From assembly GCA_028686075.1 (NCBI GenBank), contig JAQUCT010000002.1, positions 67,432 through 131,431 on the forward strand: a DNA stretch of 64,000 bases, read 5' to 3'. A program made the position numbers and the translations under genes. Source of the DNA: Bacillota bacterium (lineage in GTDB: Bacteria; Bacillota; Clostridia; Ch29). Of this stretch, positions 1 through 9,372 are shown piece after piece; within the stretch, counting starts at the first letter, position 1, and every line of letters begins with the position of its first letter. Below the pieces are notes generated by a model. It was given only the letters and a program-made list of their open reading frames with translations. It ran no database searches and was not told the origin of the DNA.

Positions 1-385
1 TTTCCACGACCCCTGTTCCGCCGGATATAAACTTGATGCCCATTGGTCCGTCAATTATAACATCCGACAGGCTTAATCCGGAGTTTATAATGTCATACAT
101 GCTGTATTGGGGTACTATGCCCAACATCACTTCCACGTTTGCCAGCCCTAAGTCTCCGTCGATGACTACAACCCTGTACCCGTTTTTGCTAAGTTTAATG
201 GCAATATTCACGGTCAGGCTCGTCTTCCCCACCCCGCCCTTACCGCTTGTCACGGCAATGAGCCGTGCCTTTTTGCCTGTCTTTTTTACAGCCCGGTCAA
301 TTATCACCTCGGACCTTTCCCTGAGGCTACTGACTATTCTTCTTAATTTATCCGCCTGGTCCACAATCGGGCCGGTTTTGCTCAT
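1..385 (-). CDS. flhG: FlhG (YlxH/MinD-like) flagellar number-control ATPase, C-terminus cut by window edge
   Basis: This partial gene is absent from the ORF track; I translated it directly. About 128 N-terminal residues are visible, and the family is usually near 290. It shows the deviant Walker A motif SGKGGVGKTS (residues 47-56) and the following DGDLGLANVEVML segment typical of MinD/FlhG ATPases. FlhG dimerises on the membrane with ATP, stimulates FlhF GTPase and limits flagellar number. The N-terminal stretch before the P-loop probably includes the FlhF-activating segment. The ATG is preceded by GGGGG and lies 23 bases after flhF, so it is the next gene of the same operon. The family call is firm; only the C-terminus is unseen. 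Confidence 0.93.
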   Translation of the reverse strand, partial: MSKTGPIVDQADKLRRIVSSLRERSEVIIDRAVKKTGKKARLIAVTSGKGGVGKTSLTVNIAIKLSKNGYRVVVIDGDLGLANVEVMLGIVPQYSMYDIINSGLSLSDVIIDGPMGIKFISGGTGVVE

Positions 386-408
386 TGTTGCACCCCCATT
401 TACCCTGT

Positions 409-1503
409 TTACTTCATGCTGAGTATAAGCGATGCTATCCTTTCACCGTCCACCTTTTCTATATCGTCCGGCACATTCTGACCCGTAGTAATATAGGACA
501 GCGGCCTCCCGCATTTTACAGCAATGTTCAGTATAATCCCGTTTGAAACGTTCTCATCCACCTTGCTTATCAGTATCCTGTAATCTTTAAGAAAATTGTA
601 GCTCGATATTATGTCAAGAACATTCTTATAATTGGTTGTCGCGCTTACTACCAGGAAAACCTGTTGGTTTCCTATACCCTTTAGCATCTTCTGAAGTTCC
701 AGGAGCCTCATTCTGTCCCTGTGGCTTCTTCCAGCGGTATCAACCAGTATAAGGTCCATGTCCTTGTAATATTGCATTGCGTCCTCTATGTCCCCGGGCT
801 GGTATATTATTCTTATAGGTACATCCATTATCTCGCCGTAGGTCTTAAGCTGTTCCACTGCTGCAATTCTGTATGTATCACAGGTCATTATACCCACTCT
901 TTTTTTTATAATAACAGCGTAATAGGCCGCCAGCTTTGCAAGGGATGTGGTCTTCCCCACTCCGGTAGGTCCCACAAATACCGCAACGGTTGTCTGTCCC
1001 TCTTTCAGGGATATGGGCTCCACCTTTTTGAAGTAGGAGGAAATCTCCTGTTTGAACCTGTAATAAAGGTATTCCTGGTCATAGGTGGTACTTAAGTCTA
1101 TTTTTGATTTAACCCCTTCCATCACCATATGGATAATCTCCGGGTCTATGTCGTTGTCTTTCATAAGCGTGTAGTAAGGCGAAAGGATTTCCGGTATCTC
1201 CCGGTTGCTATCTTTCGGCGACAGGTTACCGGCAATGGTGTCCATGGTCGCCTTAAGGTAATCCATTTTCCTTTCCAGTGCCTGGTACCCGTCATCCAGG
1301 TCCTGTACGGGTATACCTGCTCCTGGCTCCGTCTCGTCTATTGCCGCCACTATCTCGTAAACCGGCTTTTTGAATATCCTCATTAAACCTTTGCCCGGTT
1401 TTATTTTCCTTCTGTTAAGAATTACGGCATTTCGGCCCATCTCTTCCCTGACCCTGTCCAGGGTAACCTCTACGGTAGGGCCAACGTATCTTTTTACCTT
1501 CAT
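409..1503 (-). CDS. flhF: Flagellar biosynthesis GTPase FlhF (SRP-type)
   Basis: FlhF is the third SRP-type GTPase beside Ffh and FtsY, and it marks the site of flagellar assembly. The basic N-terminal region (about 1-110) is followed by an N domain and a G domain. Visible motifs are GPTGVGKTT (178-186), DTYRIAAVEQL (209-219), DTAGRSHRD (255-263) and GQNVPDDI (341-348). The usual TKLDE motif reads SKVDE (313-317). The 364-residue length is normal. Its ATG overlaps the flhA stop as TAATG, implying translational coupling, and flhG follows. Sites expected to contact FlhG and nucleotide are intact. Confidence 0.97.
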   Translation of the reverse strand: MKVKRYVGPTVEVTLDRVREEMGRNAVILNRRKIKPGKGLMRIFKKPVYEIVAAIDETEPGAGIPVQDLDDGYQALERKMDYLKATMDTIAGNLSPKDSNREIPEILSPYYTLMKDNDIDPEIIHMVMEGVKSKIDLSTTYDQEYLYYRFKQEISSYFKKVEPISLKEGQTTVAVFVGPTGVGKTTSLAKLAAYYAVIIKKRVGIMTCDTYRIAAVEQLKTYGEIMDVPIRIIYQPGDIEDAMQYYKDMDLILVDTAGRSHRDRMRLLELQKMLKGIGNQQVFLVVSATTNYKNVLDIISSYNFLKDYRILISKVDENVSNGIILNIAVKCGRPLSYITTGQNVPDDIEKVDGERIASLILSMK

Positions 1504-3533
1504 TACGCGCTCACCATCCCCATCGATTGAATTTCTATACCGGGGTCCAGTTCATTATAGGATAAAACCACCAGCCCTGGCGCAAATTGTTCAGTAAGCT
1601 TTTTGAAGTAAAGCCTTACCACCGGTGAGGTCAGTATTATGGGCTGCTCTCCCAGTTGGTTAAATAGTTCCATCTGCTTTGAAAGGCTGTTCATAATATC
1701 CTTTGTTACGGCCGGGTCCAATGTCAGATAGCTACCCTGTTCGGTTTGCTGAACCGAGTTCATTATCCTTTCCTCCAAATCACGGTCCAGCGTAACTACC
1801 TTTGCCTTTTTTCCGGCTACAAACTTTTTGGATATGGTTCTGGACAGAGATTGCCTTACATATTCAGTCAGCATATCCGGGTCCCGTGTAACCGGCGCGT
1901 AATCGGCCAGCGTCTCGAAAATGGTCACCAGGTCCCTTATGGACACGCCCTCCTTCAGCAGGTTTGCCAGGACTTTTTGCACCTCGCCAAAGGTCATTTG
2001 TTTGGGTAAGAGTTCCTCTACAAGAGTGGGATAGTTCTCCTTCAGGTTATCCACCAGTTTTTTTACTTCCTGCCGGCCCAGCAGTTCATGTATATGGGAC
2101 TTTATCGTCTCGGTAAGGTGGGTGGATATCACGGTCGGTGGGTCCACCACGGTGTATCCCAAAAGCTCCGCCTTATCCCGCTCCCCCTCCTTAATCCACT
2201 TGGCGGGAAGGCCGAAGGCGGGCTCTGTGGTGTCGGTACCCTCAATCTCTCCGTCGGCTGTCCCCGGGTCCATTGCAAGGAACCCGTCCATTACCAGTTC
2301 ACCCTCGGATACCTCTATCCCCTTAATCTTTATCCTGTACTGGCTGGGGTTAAGCTGAATATTATCCCTTAAACGTATTATAGGAACCACCATGCCCAAC
2401 TCAAGGGCTATTTGCCTTCGTATCATTACCACCCTGTCCAGCAGGTCACCCCCCTGATTGACATCGGCAAGGGGTATTATTGCATAGCCAAACTCCACTT
2501 CAATTGGGTCCACCTGCAGAAGTCCCATTACGTTTTCAGGCTTACGCATCTCCTCAATGTATGTCGGCTGGGTTTCTTCCCCCATACCCTCTTGGGTGCC
2601 CTTTGCTGCCCTTCTAATTGAGTTGCCGGATATAAAAAGCAGTACCGCCAGCATGTACAGGGGCCTCTGAGGCAAGGCTGGTACTAGCCCTAAGGCTGCT
2701 AGCAACCCCGCCGACAGGAACATAACCTTTGGCTGGGCAAACAGCTGGCGTGTAATTTCGCTTCCCAGATTGGAATCCGATGCGGTTTTGGTCACAATTA
2801 TTCCGGCGGAGGTGGAAATTAAAAGTGCCGGTATCTGGCTAACCAGCCCGTCCCCCACCGTAAGCAACGTATAGGTCGACAATGCGCTTTGAAACTCCAT
2901 ACCCCTTTGTACTATGCCAATAATAAGGCCACCGCTTATGTTGATAAGGGTTATTATTATGCCGGCAATGGCATCACCCTTTACGAATTTACTTGCACCG
3001 TCCATGGCACCGTAAAAGTCCGCCTCTCTTTCTATGTTTTTTCTTCTCTCTCTAGCCTCCGCTTCGTTTATTAGCCCAGCGTTTAGGTCCGCATCTATGG
3101 CCATCTGCTTGCCTGGCATTGCGTCCAGCGTAAACCTGGCAGCAACTTCCGCGATCCTTTCGGCACCCTTTGTTATCACTATAAACTGAATTATTACTAT
3201 TATAAGAAATATAATAAACCCGACCACCGCGTCGCCGCCCACCACAAAGTCTCCAAAGGCCCTTATCACTTCTCCCGCATCCGCATCCCTTAATATAAGC
3301 CTTGTGGTTGATATGTTAAGGGATAGCCTAAGTAGCGTGGTAAGAAGCAACAGGGACGGGAATATGGAAAACTGCAGCGGTTCGTTAATGTACATTGAAA
3401 TAAGCAGTATAACCAACGAAAGGGTAATGTTTAACGTAAGCAGAAAATCCATTATCCCCGTAGGAAGTGGTATTATTATCATTATTACTATTGAGACAAC
3501 CATAATGGCTATTACAATATCTCCAAATCTCAT
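1503..3533 (-). CDS. flhA: Flagellar type III export gate protein FlhA
   Basis: FlhA forms the nonameric export gate; its cytoplasmic ring docks chaperone-substrate complexes and the membrane part couples export to the ion gradient. The first roughly 310 residues hold about eight hydrophobic segments. The FHIPEP-family segment ARFTLDAMPGKQMAIDADLN lies in the large cytoplasmic loop, with conserved charged residues after it. The soluble C-terminal domain follows. At 676 residues it is full length. It sits between flhB and flhF, as in Bacillus. The ATG has GGGGTG upstream. Confidence 0.98.
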   Translation of the reverse strand: MRFGDIVIAIMVVSIVIMIIIPLPTGIMDFLLTLNITLSLVILLISMYINEPLQFSIFPSLLLLTTLLRLSLNISTTRLILRDADAGEVIRAFGDFVVGGDAVVGFIIFLIIVIIQFIVITKGAERIAEVAARFTLDAMPGKQMAIDADLNAGLINEAEARERRKNIEREADFYGAMDGASKFVKGDAIAGIIITLINISGGLIIGIVQRGMEFQSALSTYTLLTVGDGLVSQIPALLISTSAGIIVTKTASDSNLGSEITRQLFAQPKVMFLSAGLLAALGLVPALPQRPLYMLAVLLFISGNSIRRAAKGTQEGMGEETQPTYIEEMRKPENVMGLLQVDPIEVEFGYAIIPLADVNQGGDLLDRVVMIRRQIALELGMVVPIIRLRDNIQLNPSQYRIKIKGIEVSEGELVMDGFLAMDPGTADGEIEGTDTTEPAFGLPAKWIKEGERDKAELLGYTVVDPPTVISTHLTETIKSHIHELLGRQEVKKLVDNLKENYPTLVEELLPKQMTFGEVQKVLANLLKEGVSIRDLVTIFETLADYAPVTRDPDMLTEYVRQSLSRTISKKFVAGKKAKVVTLDRDLEERIMNSVQQTEQGSYLTLDPAVTKDIMNSLSKQMELFNQLGEQPIILTSPVVRLYFKKLTEQFAPGLVVLSYNELDPGIEIQSMGMVSA

Positions 3534-3553
3534 TCTTTAGACACCCCATAGGT

Positions 3554-4636
3554 TTAAGTGTTTTTGTTTATGCTGTATACTAAGGCCAAAACTTCGGCCA
3601 CCGCCTGGTACAGGTCGGGAGGTATCATGTCGCCTATTTCGCTGGCCTCATAAAGACCCCTTGCAAGCGTGGGGTTTTCCACCGTTTGTACTCCGCTTTC
3701 CTTTGCTATCTCCTTAATCCTAAGAGCAATAAGGTCCCTTCCCTTTGCCACGACATAGGGGGCCTTCGCCCTATCCGGTTCATATTTTAGGGCTACCGCA
3801 AAATGTGTAGGGTTCGTTATCACAACGTCCGCCCTGGGTACCTCCGTCATCATCCTTCGCATAGACATCTGTCTTTGCCTTTCTCTTACCTTTGATTTTA
3901 TCTGGGGGCTGCCCTCCATCAGTTTGTATTCCTCTTTGACTTCGTGCTTGGTCATCATGATGCTCTTCTCGTACTCGTATCTCTGGTAGTAATAATCAAG
4001 CAACGCCAGTGCCAGAAGCACCGCCCCGGCGTAGATGCCCGATTGCACCACCGTTACTCCTATTGTCTTTACAAGCTCTTCAAGCCCCATATCCAGCATT
4101 CTGGGCAGTTCAGGGTACCTGCTTATCAGAAATCTATATGTAAGGTAACCTACAATACTTATTTTCAAAAGTGATTTTACAAACTGCGCCAGGGACCGGC
4201 GCGAGAATATCCTTTTAAAACCCTCTGCCGGGTTTAACCTGCTCAGCTTGGGCTCCAGCGGTTTTGTAGTGAACACAAACCCCACTTGCAGGTAGCTCGT
4301 CAAAAGCCCCAGGCATAAGGCCGTTCCCGCCACTGGAGCCAGTGCCTTCAAATACCCCGCGGCACTAAAAGTAATCAGGTTATGCATTCCGTCTGATGAA
4401 AACAGCCCGTCCTCTGCCTTCATAGAGAGCAGGTGAATGGCATTATCTCTTAAAGTATCCGTAATAAAGGCCGCACAAATATACAGCGTAGCAAAACAGC
4501 CTATAAGAACCAGAGCGGAATTAAGTTCCCTGCTCTGAGGGATATTTCCCTTTTCCCTCACGTCCCTTCTTTTTTTCGGGGTAGCTTTTTCAGTTTTTTC
4601 GTCTGCAAACAGCTGCAGGTTGAAAAAGTCCTCCAT
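3554..4636 (-). CDS. flhB: Flagellar export switch protein FlhB
   Basis: FlhB belongs to the export gate and switches substrate class from rod/hook to filament after self-cleavage. The cytoplasmic N-terminus with FADEKTEKATPKKR is followed by four membrane segments and a soluble C-domain containing the cleavage motif NPTH (275-278). Length (360) is normal. A second, stand-alone homologue of only the C-domain is encoded elsewhere in the window (flhX). FliR precedes it by 18 bases in the operon. Confidence 0.98.
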   Translation of the reverse strand: MEDFFNLQLFADEKTEKATPKKRRDVREKGNIPQSRELNSALVLIGCFATLYICAAFITDTLRDNAIHLLSMKAEDGLFSSDGMHNLITFSAAGYLKALAPVAGTALCLGLLTSYLQVGFVFTTKPLEPKLSRLNPAEGFKRIFSRRSLAQFVKSLLKISIVGYLTYRFLISRYPELPRMLDMGLEELVKTIGVTVVQSGIYAGAVLLALALLDYYYQRYEYEKSIMMTKHEVKEEYKLMEGSPQIKSKVRERQRQMSMRRMMTEVPRADVVITNPTHFAVALKYEPDRAKAPYVVAKGRDLIALRIKEIAKESGVQTVENPTLARGLYEASEIGDMIPPDLYQAVAEVLALVYSINKNT

Positions 4637-4654
4637 CTGGGATTCCCCCTCTGT

Positions 4655-5434
4655 TTAGAGCTTAATTAGTATCCTGTATATGCTTTGGGCGGTATTTGTG
4701 AATAAAACGTCCAACACTATTGCAAAAACCGGTATCATTATCATCAGTGTAAACATTCCTATCATTATTTTAAGCGGCATACCCACCATGAACACGTTCA
4801 TCTGGGGCATTGTCCTGGCCAGTATTCCCAGTGCCACATCGGTAAGGAACACAGCTGCCACCACCGGCGCGCTTATCTTAAAACCTATCACAAAGGTGCT
4901 GTGCAGCGTTGAAACGAGTTCCGCCACCGTCTCAGCGGTAACCTGCAGGTGGTGACCTGCGGGCACAATTGTAAAGCTTTCCGCCAGTGCCTTAATAAGC
5001 ATAAGGTGACCGTCCATGGTGATAAACACAATAAGGGTGAATATATACAAAAAGTTGCCCATTATAGGAATCTGGGTATTTGTCTGAGGGTCCAGCACGT
5101 TAACAATTCCAAACCCGGTTTTCATATCTATTATCTGACCGGCAAAATAGATTGCTGTAAAAACCACATAGGTCACAAAGCCGATTATAAGCCCGACCGC
5201 CGCCTCCTTTGCCGCCAGCAATGCAAGCTGTAGAAAACCCGTCTCGGGGCCGGATGAAAGCTCTACCGCAGGCAGCAGTACAATACTTAGCATTAAGGCT
5301 AATCCTACCTTAAAGACCGCCGGTACGTTCCTGCGTCCGAAGATTGGAGTCATCAGGAAAATGGCAGAGCAGCGAACCAGCACCAGCAGAAAAACCTCAA
5401 ATTTTTCAATCAAAAGGACTAAAATGCTTTCCAT
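4655..5434 (-). CDS. fliR: Flagellar export gate protein FliR
   Basis: FliR assembles with FliP and FliQ into the helical export-gate core inside the MS ring. The 259 residues are almost wholly hydrophobic with about six membrane segments, and include the GFGIVNVLDPQTNTQIPIMG region characteristic of FliR. It is placed between fliQ and flhB, the standard order, with only 9 bases after fliQ. No anomalies were seen. Confidence 0.96.
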   Translation of the reverse strand: MESILVLLIEKFEVFLLVLVRCSAIFLMTPIFGRRNVPAVFKVGLALMLSIVLLPAVELSSGPETGFLQLALLAAKEAAVGLIIGFVTYVVFTAIYFAGQIIDMKTGFGIVNVLDPQTNTQIPIMGNFLYIFTLIVFITMDGHLMLIKALAESFTIVPAGHHLQVTAETVAELVSTLHSTFVIGFKISAPVVAAVFLTDVALGILARTMPQMNVFMVGMPLKIMIGMFTLMIMIPVFAIVLDVLFTNTAQSIYRILIKL

Positions 5435-5443
5435 GGCATTCCC

Positions 5444-5713
5444 CTAAAATACAAACGAATTAATGTTTCCAAACAACCTTGTCGTAAAATCTATAATAAT
5501 ACCTAGCATCCAGGGACCGAATACTATTATAGAAAACAGCACCGCAAGGATCTTGGGTATAAAGGTGAGCGTTGGCTCCTGAATCTGGGTTGTGGCCTGG
5601 AATATGCTTACCAAAAGCCCGACCAAAAGAGCCAGTCCCAATATGGGTGCCGAAATCAGTATTATCGTGTACAGTGCCTGCTGGGCAACATCCAGTACCA
5701 GTCCTTCTCCCAT
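5444..5713 (-). CDS. fliQ: Flagellar export gate protein FliQ
   Basis: A small export-gate subunit of 89 residues with two hydrophobic hairpin segments separated by the conserved QEPTLTFIPKI loop. Four copies pack around the FliP-FliR core. It is immediately flanked by fliP and fliR in the conserved order. An overlapping 102-residue ORF in the track is an out-of-frame shadow. Confidence 0.96.
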   Translation of the reverse strand: MGEGLVLDVAQQALYTIILISAPILGLALLVGLLVSIFQATTQIQEPTLTFIPKILAVLFSIIVFGPWMLGIIIDFTTRLFGNINSFVF

Positions 5714-5725
5714 TGATCCTCCCCC

Positions 5726-6490
5726 CTATCTGAACCCCGTTACAAGGGATTGCACAATCAAATTCCATCCGTCCACCATAATAAAAAGAAGTATCTTAAA
5801 GGGCAGTGATACCATAATAGGAGGCAGCATCATCATACCCATTGACATAAGCGTACTGGCCACCACCATATCAATTACCAGGAAGGGTACAAATAATAGA
5901 AAACCCATCTGGAATGCGGTTTTTAATTCGCTTATTATAAAAGCCGGTATAAGGGCCCTGTTTTGAACCCCGTTTACATCCTCCACCCCTTCTCCCCCTG
6001 ATAGGTCGACGAACAATGCAAGGTCTTTTTGCCTAGTCTGCCTCAGCATAAAGGTTCTAAGAGGCTGCATTGCCCTTTCGATGGCCTCCGTAAAATCAAT
6101 TCTCTCCTCCATATAGGGCCTAAAAGCCTGTTCGTTTATATCCGAAATAACCGGGGACATAACAAATAATGTAAGAAATAGGGCCAGTCCTATCAGTACC
6201 TGGTTCGGCGGTGTCTGCTGCGTTGCCAGCGCATTTCTTATAAAGGACAGTACTATTATAATTCTGGTAAAACTGGTGGTCATAATGAGTATAGCCGGTG
6301 CAAGGCTAAGTACCGTAAGCAAAAAGAGTATCTGCAGGCTTAGTGCGACATCCTGGGGCGTTTCCGCCGGTTGCATCTCCAGCCCAATTCTTGGTATAGG
6401 AATCTCCGGTGCGGCCAGGGCAGCGGTTTGCATAACCCCGGCAACCGCCAATAGACTTACCAGTATAATAAATATTTTTCTACCGGTCAT
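5726..6490 (-). CDS. fliP: Flagellar export gate protein FliP
   Basis: FliP forms the pentameric core of the export gate. The protein begins with a cleavable signal peptide (MTGRKIFIILVSLLAVAG...), followed by the conserved segment PAILIMTTSFTRIIIVLSFIR and, late in the protein, MGMMMLPPIMVSLPFKILLF. I start it at the fourth codon of the track ORF, because GGGG is then about 8 bases upstream; the earlier ATG abuts that SD sequence. It overlaps fliO slightly, suggesting coupled translation. Confidence 0.95.
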   Translation of the reverse strand: MTGRKIFIILVSLLAVAGVMQTAALAAPEIPIPRIGLEMQPAETPQDVALSLQILFLLTVLSLAPAILIMTTSFTRIIIVLSFIRNALATQQTPPNQVLIGLALFLTLFVMSPVISDINEQAFRPYMEERIDFTEAIERAMQPLRTFMLRQTRQKDLALFVDLSGGEGVEDVNGVQNRALIPAFIISELKTAFQMGFLLFVPFLVIDMVVASTLMSMGMMMLPPIMVSLPFKILLFIMVDGWNLIVQSLVTGFR

Positions 6491-6872
6491 CCGTCTCATC
6501 CCCGTCGCTCTTTAGTTTGCGGATCAATCCGAAAATCCCCGACCTTCCGCACTTTTGTATTCCATAACCCTTTAGATAGCTTTCAAAGTTGCCCTCTGCC
6601 CGTGTGTCTTCCTCAAAACCGTCCAGTTCCTTTATGAATTCCATTCCTCGATTGGAGCCGGACATAAGCAGATACTCATCCTTGACCTTGACGATAATAA
6701 GGTTTCTGTCGCCGCCCATATAAAGGGTATCTATTATTCTCATGTACCTCCCTGCATTGACCGAAACCCGCTTGCCTACAACCTTTGTGGTATAATATGC
6801 CAACAGTATAATAATTCCAAATATTATTAAGAAGTACAGCACCTTTAAAAAAACCGAAAATAGATCGCCCAT
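6480..6872 (-). CDS. fliO: FliO (FliZ-type) flagellar export accessory membrane protein
   Basis: A 130-residue protein with one N-terminal membrane segment (about 10-28) and a small cytoplasmic FliO domain (VGKRVSVNAGRYMRIIDTLYMG). FliO stabilises FliP during gate assembly. In Bacillus the same position, between cheY and fliP, is occupied by fliZ/fliO. The gene overlaps fliP. Sequence conservation in this family is low, so position is important support. Confidence 0.88.
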   Translation of the reverse strand: MGDLFSVFLKVLYFLIIFGIIILLAYYTTKVVGKRVSVNAGRYMRIIDTLYMGGDRNLIIVKVKDEYLLMSGSNRGMEFIKELDGFEEDTRAEGNFESYLKGYGIQKCGRSGIFGLIRKLKSDGDETDDR

Positions 6873-6887
6873 TTACGCACCATCCTA

Positions 6888-7247
6888 TTATATTGCCTTG
6901 CTAACCGCCTCCAGCACCCTTTCGGGCTGGAAGGGTTTTACTATGAAGTCCTTGGCTCCCGCCTGTATAGCTTCTATTACCATTGCCTGCTGCCCCATGG
7001 CTGAACACATTACTATGGTAGCACCGGCATCTACGGCCTTTATCCTTTTAACCGCTTCTATACCGTCCATCTCCGGCATTGTAATATCCATAATAACCAG
7101 ATCCGGTTTCAGTTCCGCGTATTTCTCGACTGCCTTTGTTCCATTTTCCGCCTCCCCCACTATCTGGTACCCGTTTTTCCCGAGGATATCCTTTATCATC
7201 ATCCTCATAAAAGCGGCATCGTCCACTATCAATACTCCCTTAGCCAT
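6888..7247 (-). CDS. cheY: Chemotaxis response regulator CheY
   Basis: A single receiver domain of 119 residues with no output domain. The acidic pair D9/D10, phospho-acceptor D54 (VIMD), S82 in CSA, and K104 (IVKPF) are all present, so phosphorylation and switch binding should be intact. Phospho-CheY binds FliM/FliY to bias rotation. It lies between fliY and fliO as in the B. subtilis fla/che operon. A good SD sequence (GGAGG) precedes the ATG. Confidence 0.96.
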   Translation of the reverse strand: MAKGVLIVDDAAFMRMMIKDILGKNGYQIVGEAENGTKAVEKYAELKPDLVIMDITMPEMDGIEAVKRIKAVDAGATIVMCSAMGQQAMVIEAIQAGAKDFIVKPFQPERVLEAVSKAI

Positions 7248-7264
7248 ACGATACTATCCTCCTT

Positions 7265-8380
7265 TTAACGGTCACTTGAAATGCTATCTATCCTTTTAGA
7301 CGGATGAACTATATCCGTAAGCCTAACACCAAAGCTTTCATCAATTACAACTACTTCGCCCTTTGCTATGAATTTGCCGTTTACAAGTAGTTCCACCGGC
7401 TCGCCCGCCAGCTTGTCCAGTTCAACTATTGTACCAACCCCGAACTGCAGAATCTCCCTTATTTGTTTCCTTGTCCTGCCCAGTTCCACCGTAACGTTTA
7501 GGGGCACGTCCAGTATCAGGTTAATGCTTTCTTTTTCGGTGCTAACCGGCACATCTTCAAAGTCACTAAGGCTTACTGGCTGCACCTTTACTTCTTTTTT
7601 GCCCGGGGCTTTCTCTGTTGGTTTGTCCTCCTTCTCCCCTTCATCGTCATCTAAGACTGCCAGAACGTTTTCAACCTCTCTAAGGTCCTCGTCTATCGAA
7701 TACTCCTTACGTTTTGTCTCCTTATCAATTAGGCCCGCCACCATAGACTTGGAAAACTCTATCGGAAGCAGCTGCATTATTTCACTGTCAATAAGAGTTC
7801 CTACCACCATTTTGAAGGAAATCTTTATGAATAGCTGGTTCTTCATAAAGAATTCCATTCCCTTGTAGTCCTGTCCCAGGTTAACAAGCGTTGTCTCCGG
7901 CGGTGAAATATAAATGGGCTTATCAAGCATGGTGGAGAGGGACGTGGACGCGGAGCCTATCATCTGGTTCATTGCTTCGCTCACCGCGCTTATGGTTATG
8001 TCGGTTATCTCCTCCGCGGGACTGCTACCATCGCCTCCCATCATCAGGTCGGCGATAACCCTCGCATCGCCCTCCTTTAAAAGCAGAAGGTTTGTTCCCT
8101 CTATTCCCTCTGTGAACCGTATGTTCACCGCCAGAAAGGGCATGGGATAGTCCTTAGCAATCTGCTCAGCGTTTATTACCTCAACCCTCGGCGTTGTTAT
8201 TGTCACTTTGTTCCTTAAGAGTGCAAACAGCGTTGTGGCTGAGGTTCCCATGCTAATATTACCTATTTCTCCCAGCGCATCTTTCTCCTCCGGTGTTAAA
8301 ACATCCGGTTCCTGTACTGTCGCTTTTTTCAATAAAGCATCTATTTCTTCCTGGGAGAGCATTTCATTCATATTCTTCAT
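7265..8380 (-). CDS. fliY: Flagellar switch protein / CheY-P phosphatase FliY (FliN-type C-ring subunit)
   Basis: FliY of Gram-positive bacteria combines a CheY-binding N-terminal peptide (LSQEEIDALL), a CheC-like phosphatase region with two helices (DALGEIGNISMGTSATTL; EAMNQMIGSASTSLST), an acidic linker (about 235-265), and a C-terminal FliN/SpoA domain (LDVPLNVTVELGRTRKQIRE). The E...N phosphatase residues appear in both helices. Length 371 is normal. It overlaps fliM by 17 bases. Translation could instead begin at the fourth codon, which has a comparable SD sequence. Confidence 0.96.
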   Translation of the reverse strand: MKNMNEMLSQEEIDALLKKATVQEPDVLTPEEKDALGEIGNISMGTSATTLFALLRNKVTITTPRVEVINAEQIAKDYPMPFLAVNIRFTEGIEGTNLLLLKEGDARVIADLMMGGDGSSPAEEITDITISAVSEAMNQMIGSASTSLSTMLDKPIYISPPETTLVNLGQDYKGMEFFMKNQLFIKISFKMVVGTLIDSEIMQLLPIEFSKSMVAGLIDKETKRKEYSIDEDLREVENVLAVLDDDEGEKEDKPTEKAPGKKEVKVQPVSLSDFEDVPVSTEKESINLILDVPLNVTVELGRTRKQIREILQFGVGTIVELDKLAGEPVELLVNGKFIAKGEVVVIDESFGVRLTDIVHPSKRIDSISSDR

Positions 8381-9359
8381 CCCCTTTCCTTACAATATCT
8401 ACAATCTTTACTGCAACTTTATTTTTCCTCAATCCCGGTTTAGCACCAAAAACCAGTTTATTGTCCACATACATATCCAGAGGCCCTTCGCACGCTCTAC
8501 TCAGCCGCAGTACGTCCCCCGGTTGAAGATTGCAGAATTCTTCTACGGTTATTGTGCATTCTCCCAAAACTACCTTTAAAAGCACGCTTGCGTTTTCTAT
8601 CCTTTTTTCCAGCAGTGCCGCATCCCCTTTTCCCCTGTTGTTACCCGAGGATGTAAACCAGAACCTTGTGGATATCTTGTTTACTATGGGTTCCACCGAA
8701 AGGTGCGGGATTGCCAAATTTATCATGCCCTCCGCTTCACCTATTTTCACCCTCATGGTTATTAAAGCTATTATTTCGTTGGGCGACATAATCTGTATAA
8801 ATTGGGAGTTTGTCTCCAGTTTGGCTACCCTGGGAGATATCTCGATTACGTTTCTCCATGGTTCTACCAGCAAACCTACCATTTTATCCATTAGGCTACG
8901 CATTATGCTTTCTTCTATCTCGGTGAAGTTGCGAAGCTTCATGTCACCCTTTCCATAGCCCCCCAATACTCTGTCTATAATCGTGTAAGTGAGGGAAGGG
9001 CTTATCTCCAGGATTATGCTGCCTGAAAGGGGGTTTGCGTCGCACAGGGCCAGTATAGTAGGATTGGACAGCGAATTTGTGAACTCGTAATAAGTAAGCT
9101 GTTCCACCGTGACTAGCTCCACAGTAACAAAACTCCTTAAATACCCCGCCAAAAAGGTGGAGACCAGTCTTGCGTAGTTTTCGTGTATCATTTCCAGAGT
9201 CCTTAACTGGTCCTTTGCAAATTTATTAGGCCGTTTGAAGTCGTATAGCCTGACCTTTCTTTCCGAGGTGTCCTGCACCACTTCCTTTACGTTCAGTTCT
9301 CCGGTACTAAGTGCTTTTAGAAGGTCGTCTATCTCTGTCTGAGTAAGAACATCCGGCAT
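8364..9359 (-). CDS. fliM: Flagellar motor switch protein FliM
   Basis: FliM forms the middle of the C-ring. The N-terminal CheY-P-binding motif (LTQTEIDDLLKAL), the CheC-like middle domain (GYGKGDMKLRNFTEIEESIM) and the C-terminal SpoA domain (NLQPGDVLRLSRACEGPLDM) are all present in 331 residues. It is flanked by fliL and fliY as in related operons. The ATG follows GGGGG. Confidence 0.97.
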   Translation of the reverse strand: MPDVLTQTEIDDLLKALSTGELNVKEVVQDTSERKVRLYDFKRPNKFAKDQLRTLEMIHENYARLVSTFLAGYLRSFVTVELVTVEQLTYYEFTNSLSNPTILALCDANPLSGSIILEISPSLTYTIIDRVLGGYGKGDMKLRNFTEIEESIMRSLMDKMVGLLVEPWRNVIEISPRVAKLETNSQFIQIMSPNEIIALITMRVKIGEAEGMINLAIPHLSVEPIVNKISTRFWFTSSGNNRGKGDAALLEKRIENASVLLKVVLGECTITVEEFCNLQPGDVLRLSRACEGPLDMYVDNKLVFGAKPGLRKNKVAVKIVDIVRKGDEEYE

Positions 9360-9372
9360 TGCTTACCCCCCT

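Noticed and set aside
33-422. 129-residue plus-strand ORF at the left edge
   Set aside because: It is the complement of the flhG N-terminus, which carries clear ATPase motifs.
5460-5768. 102-residue minus-strand ORF overlapping fliQ and fliP
   Set aside because: Out of frame with both conserved genes and lacking any family features.
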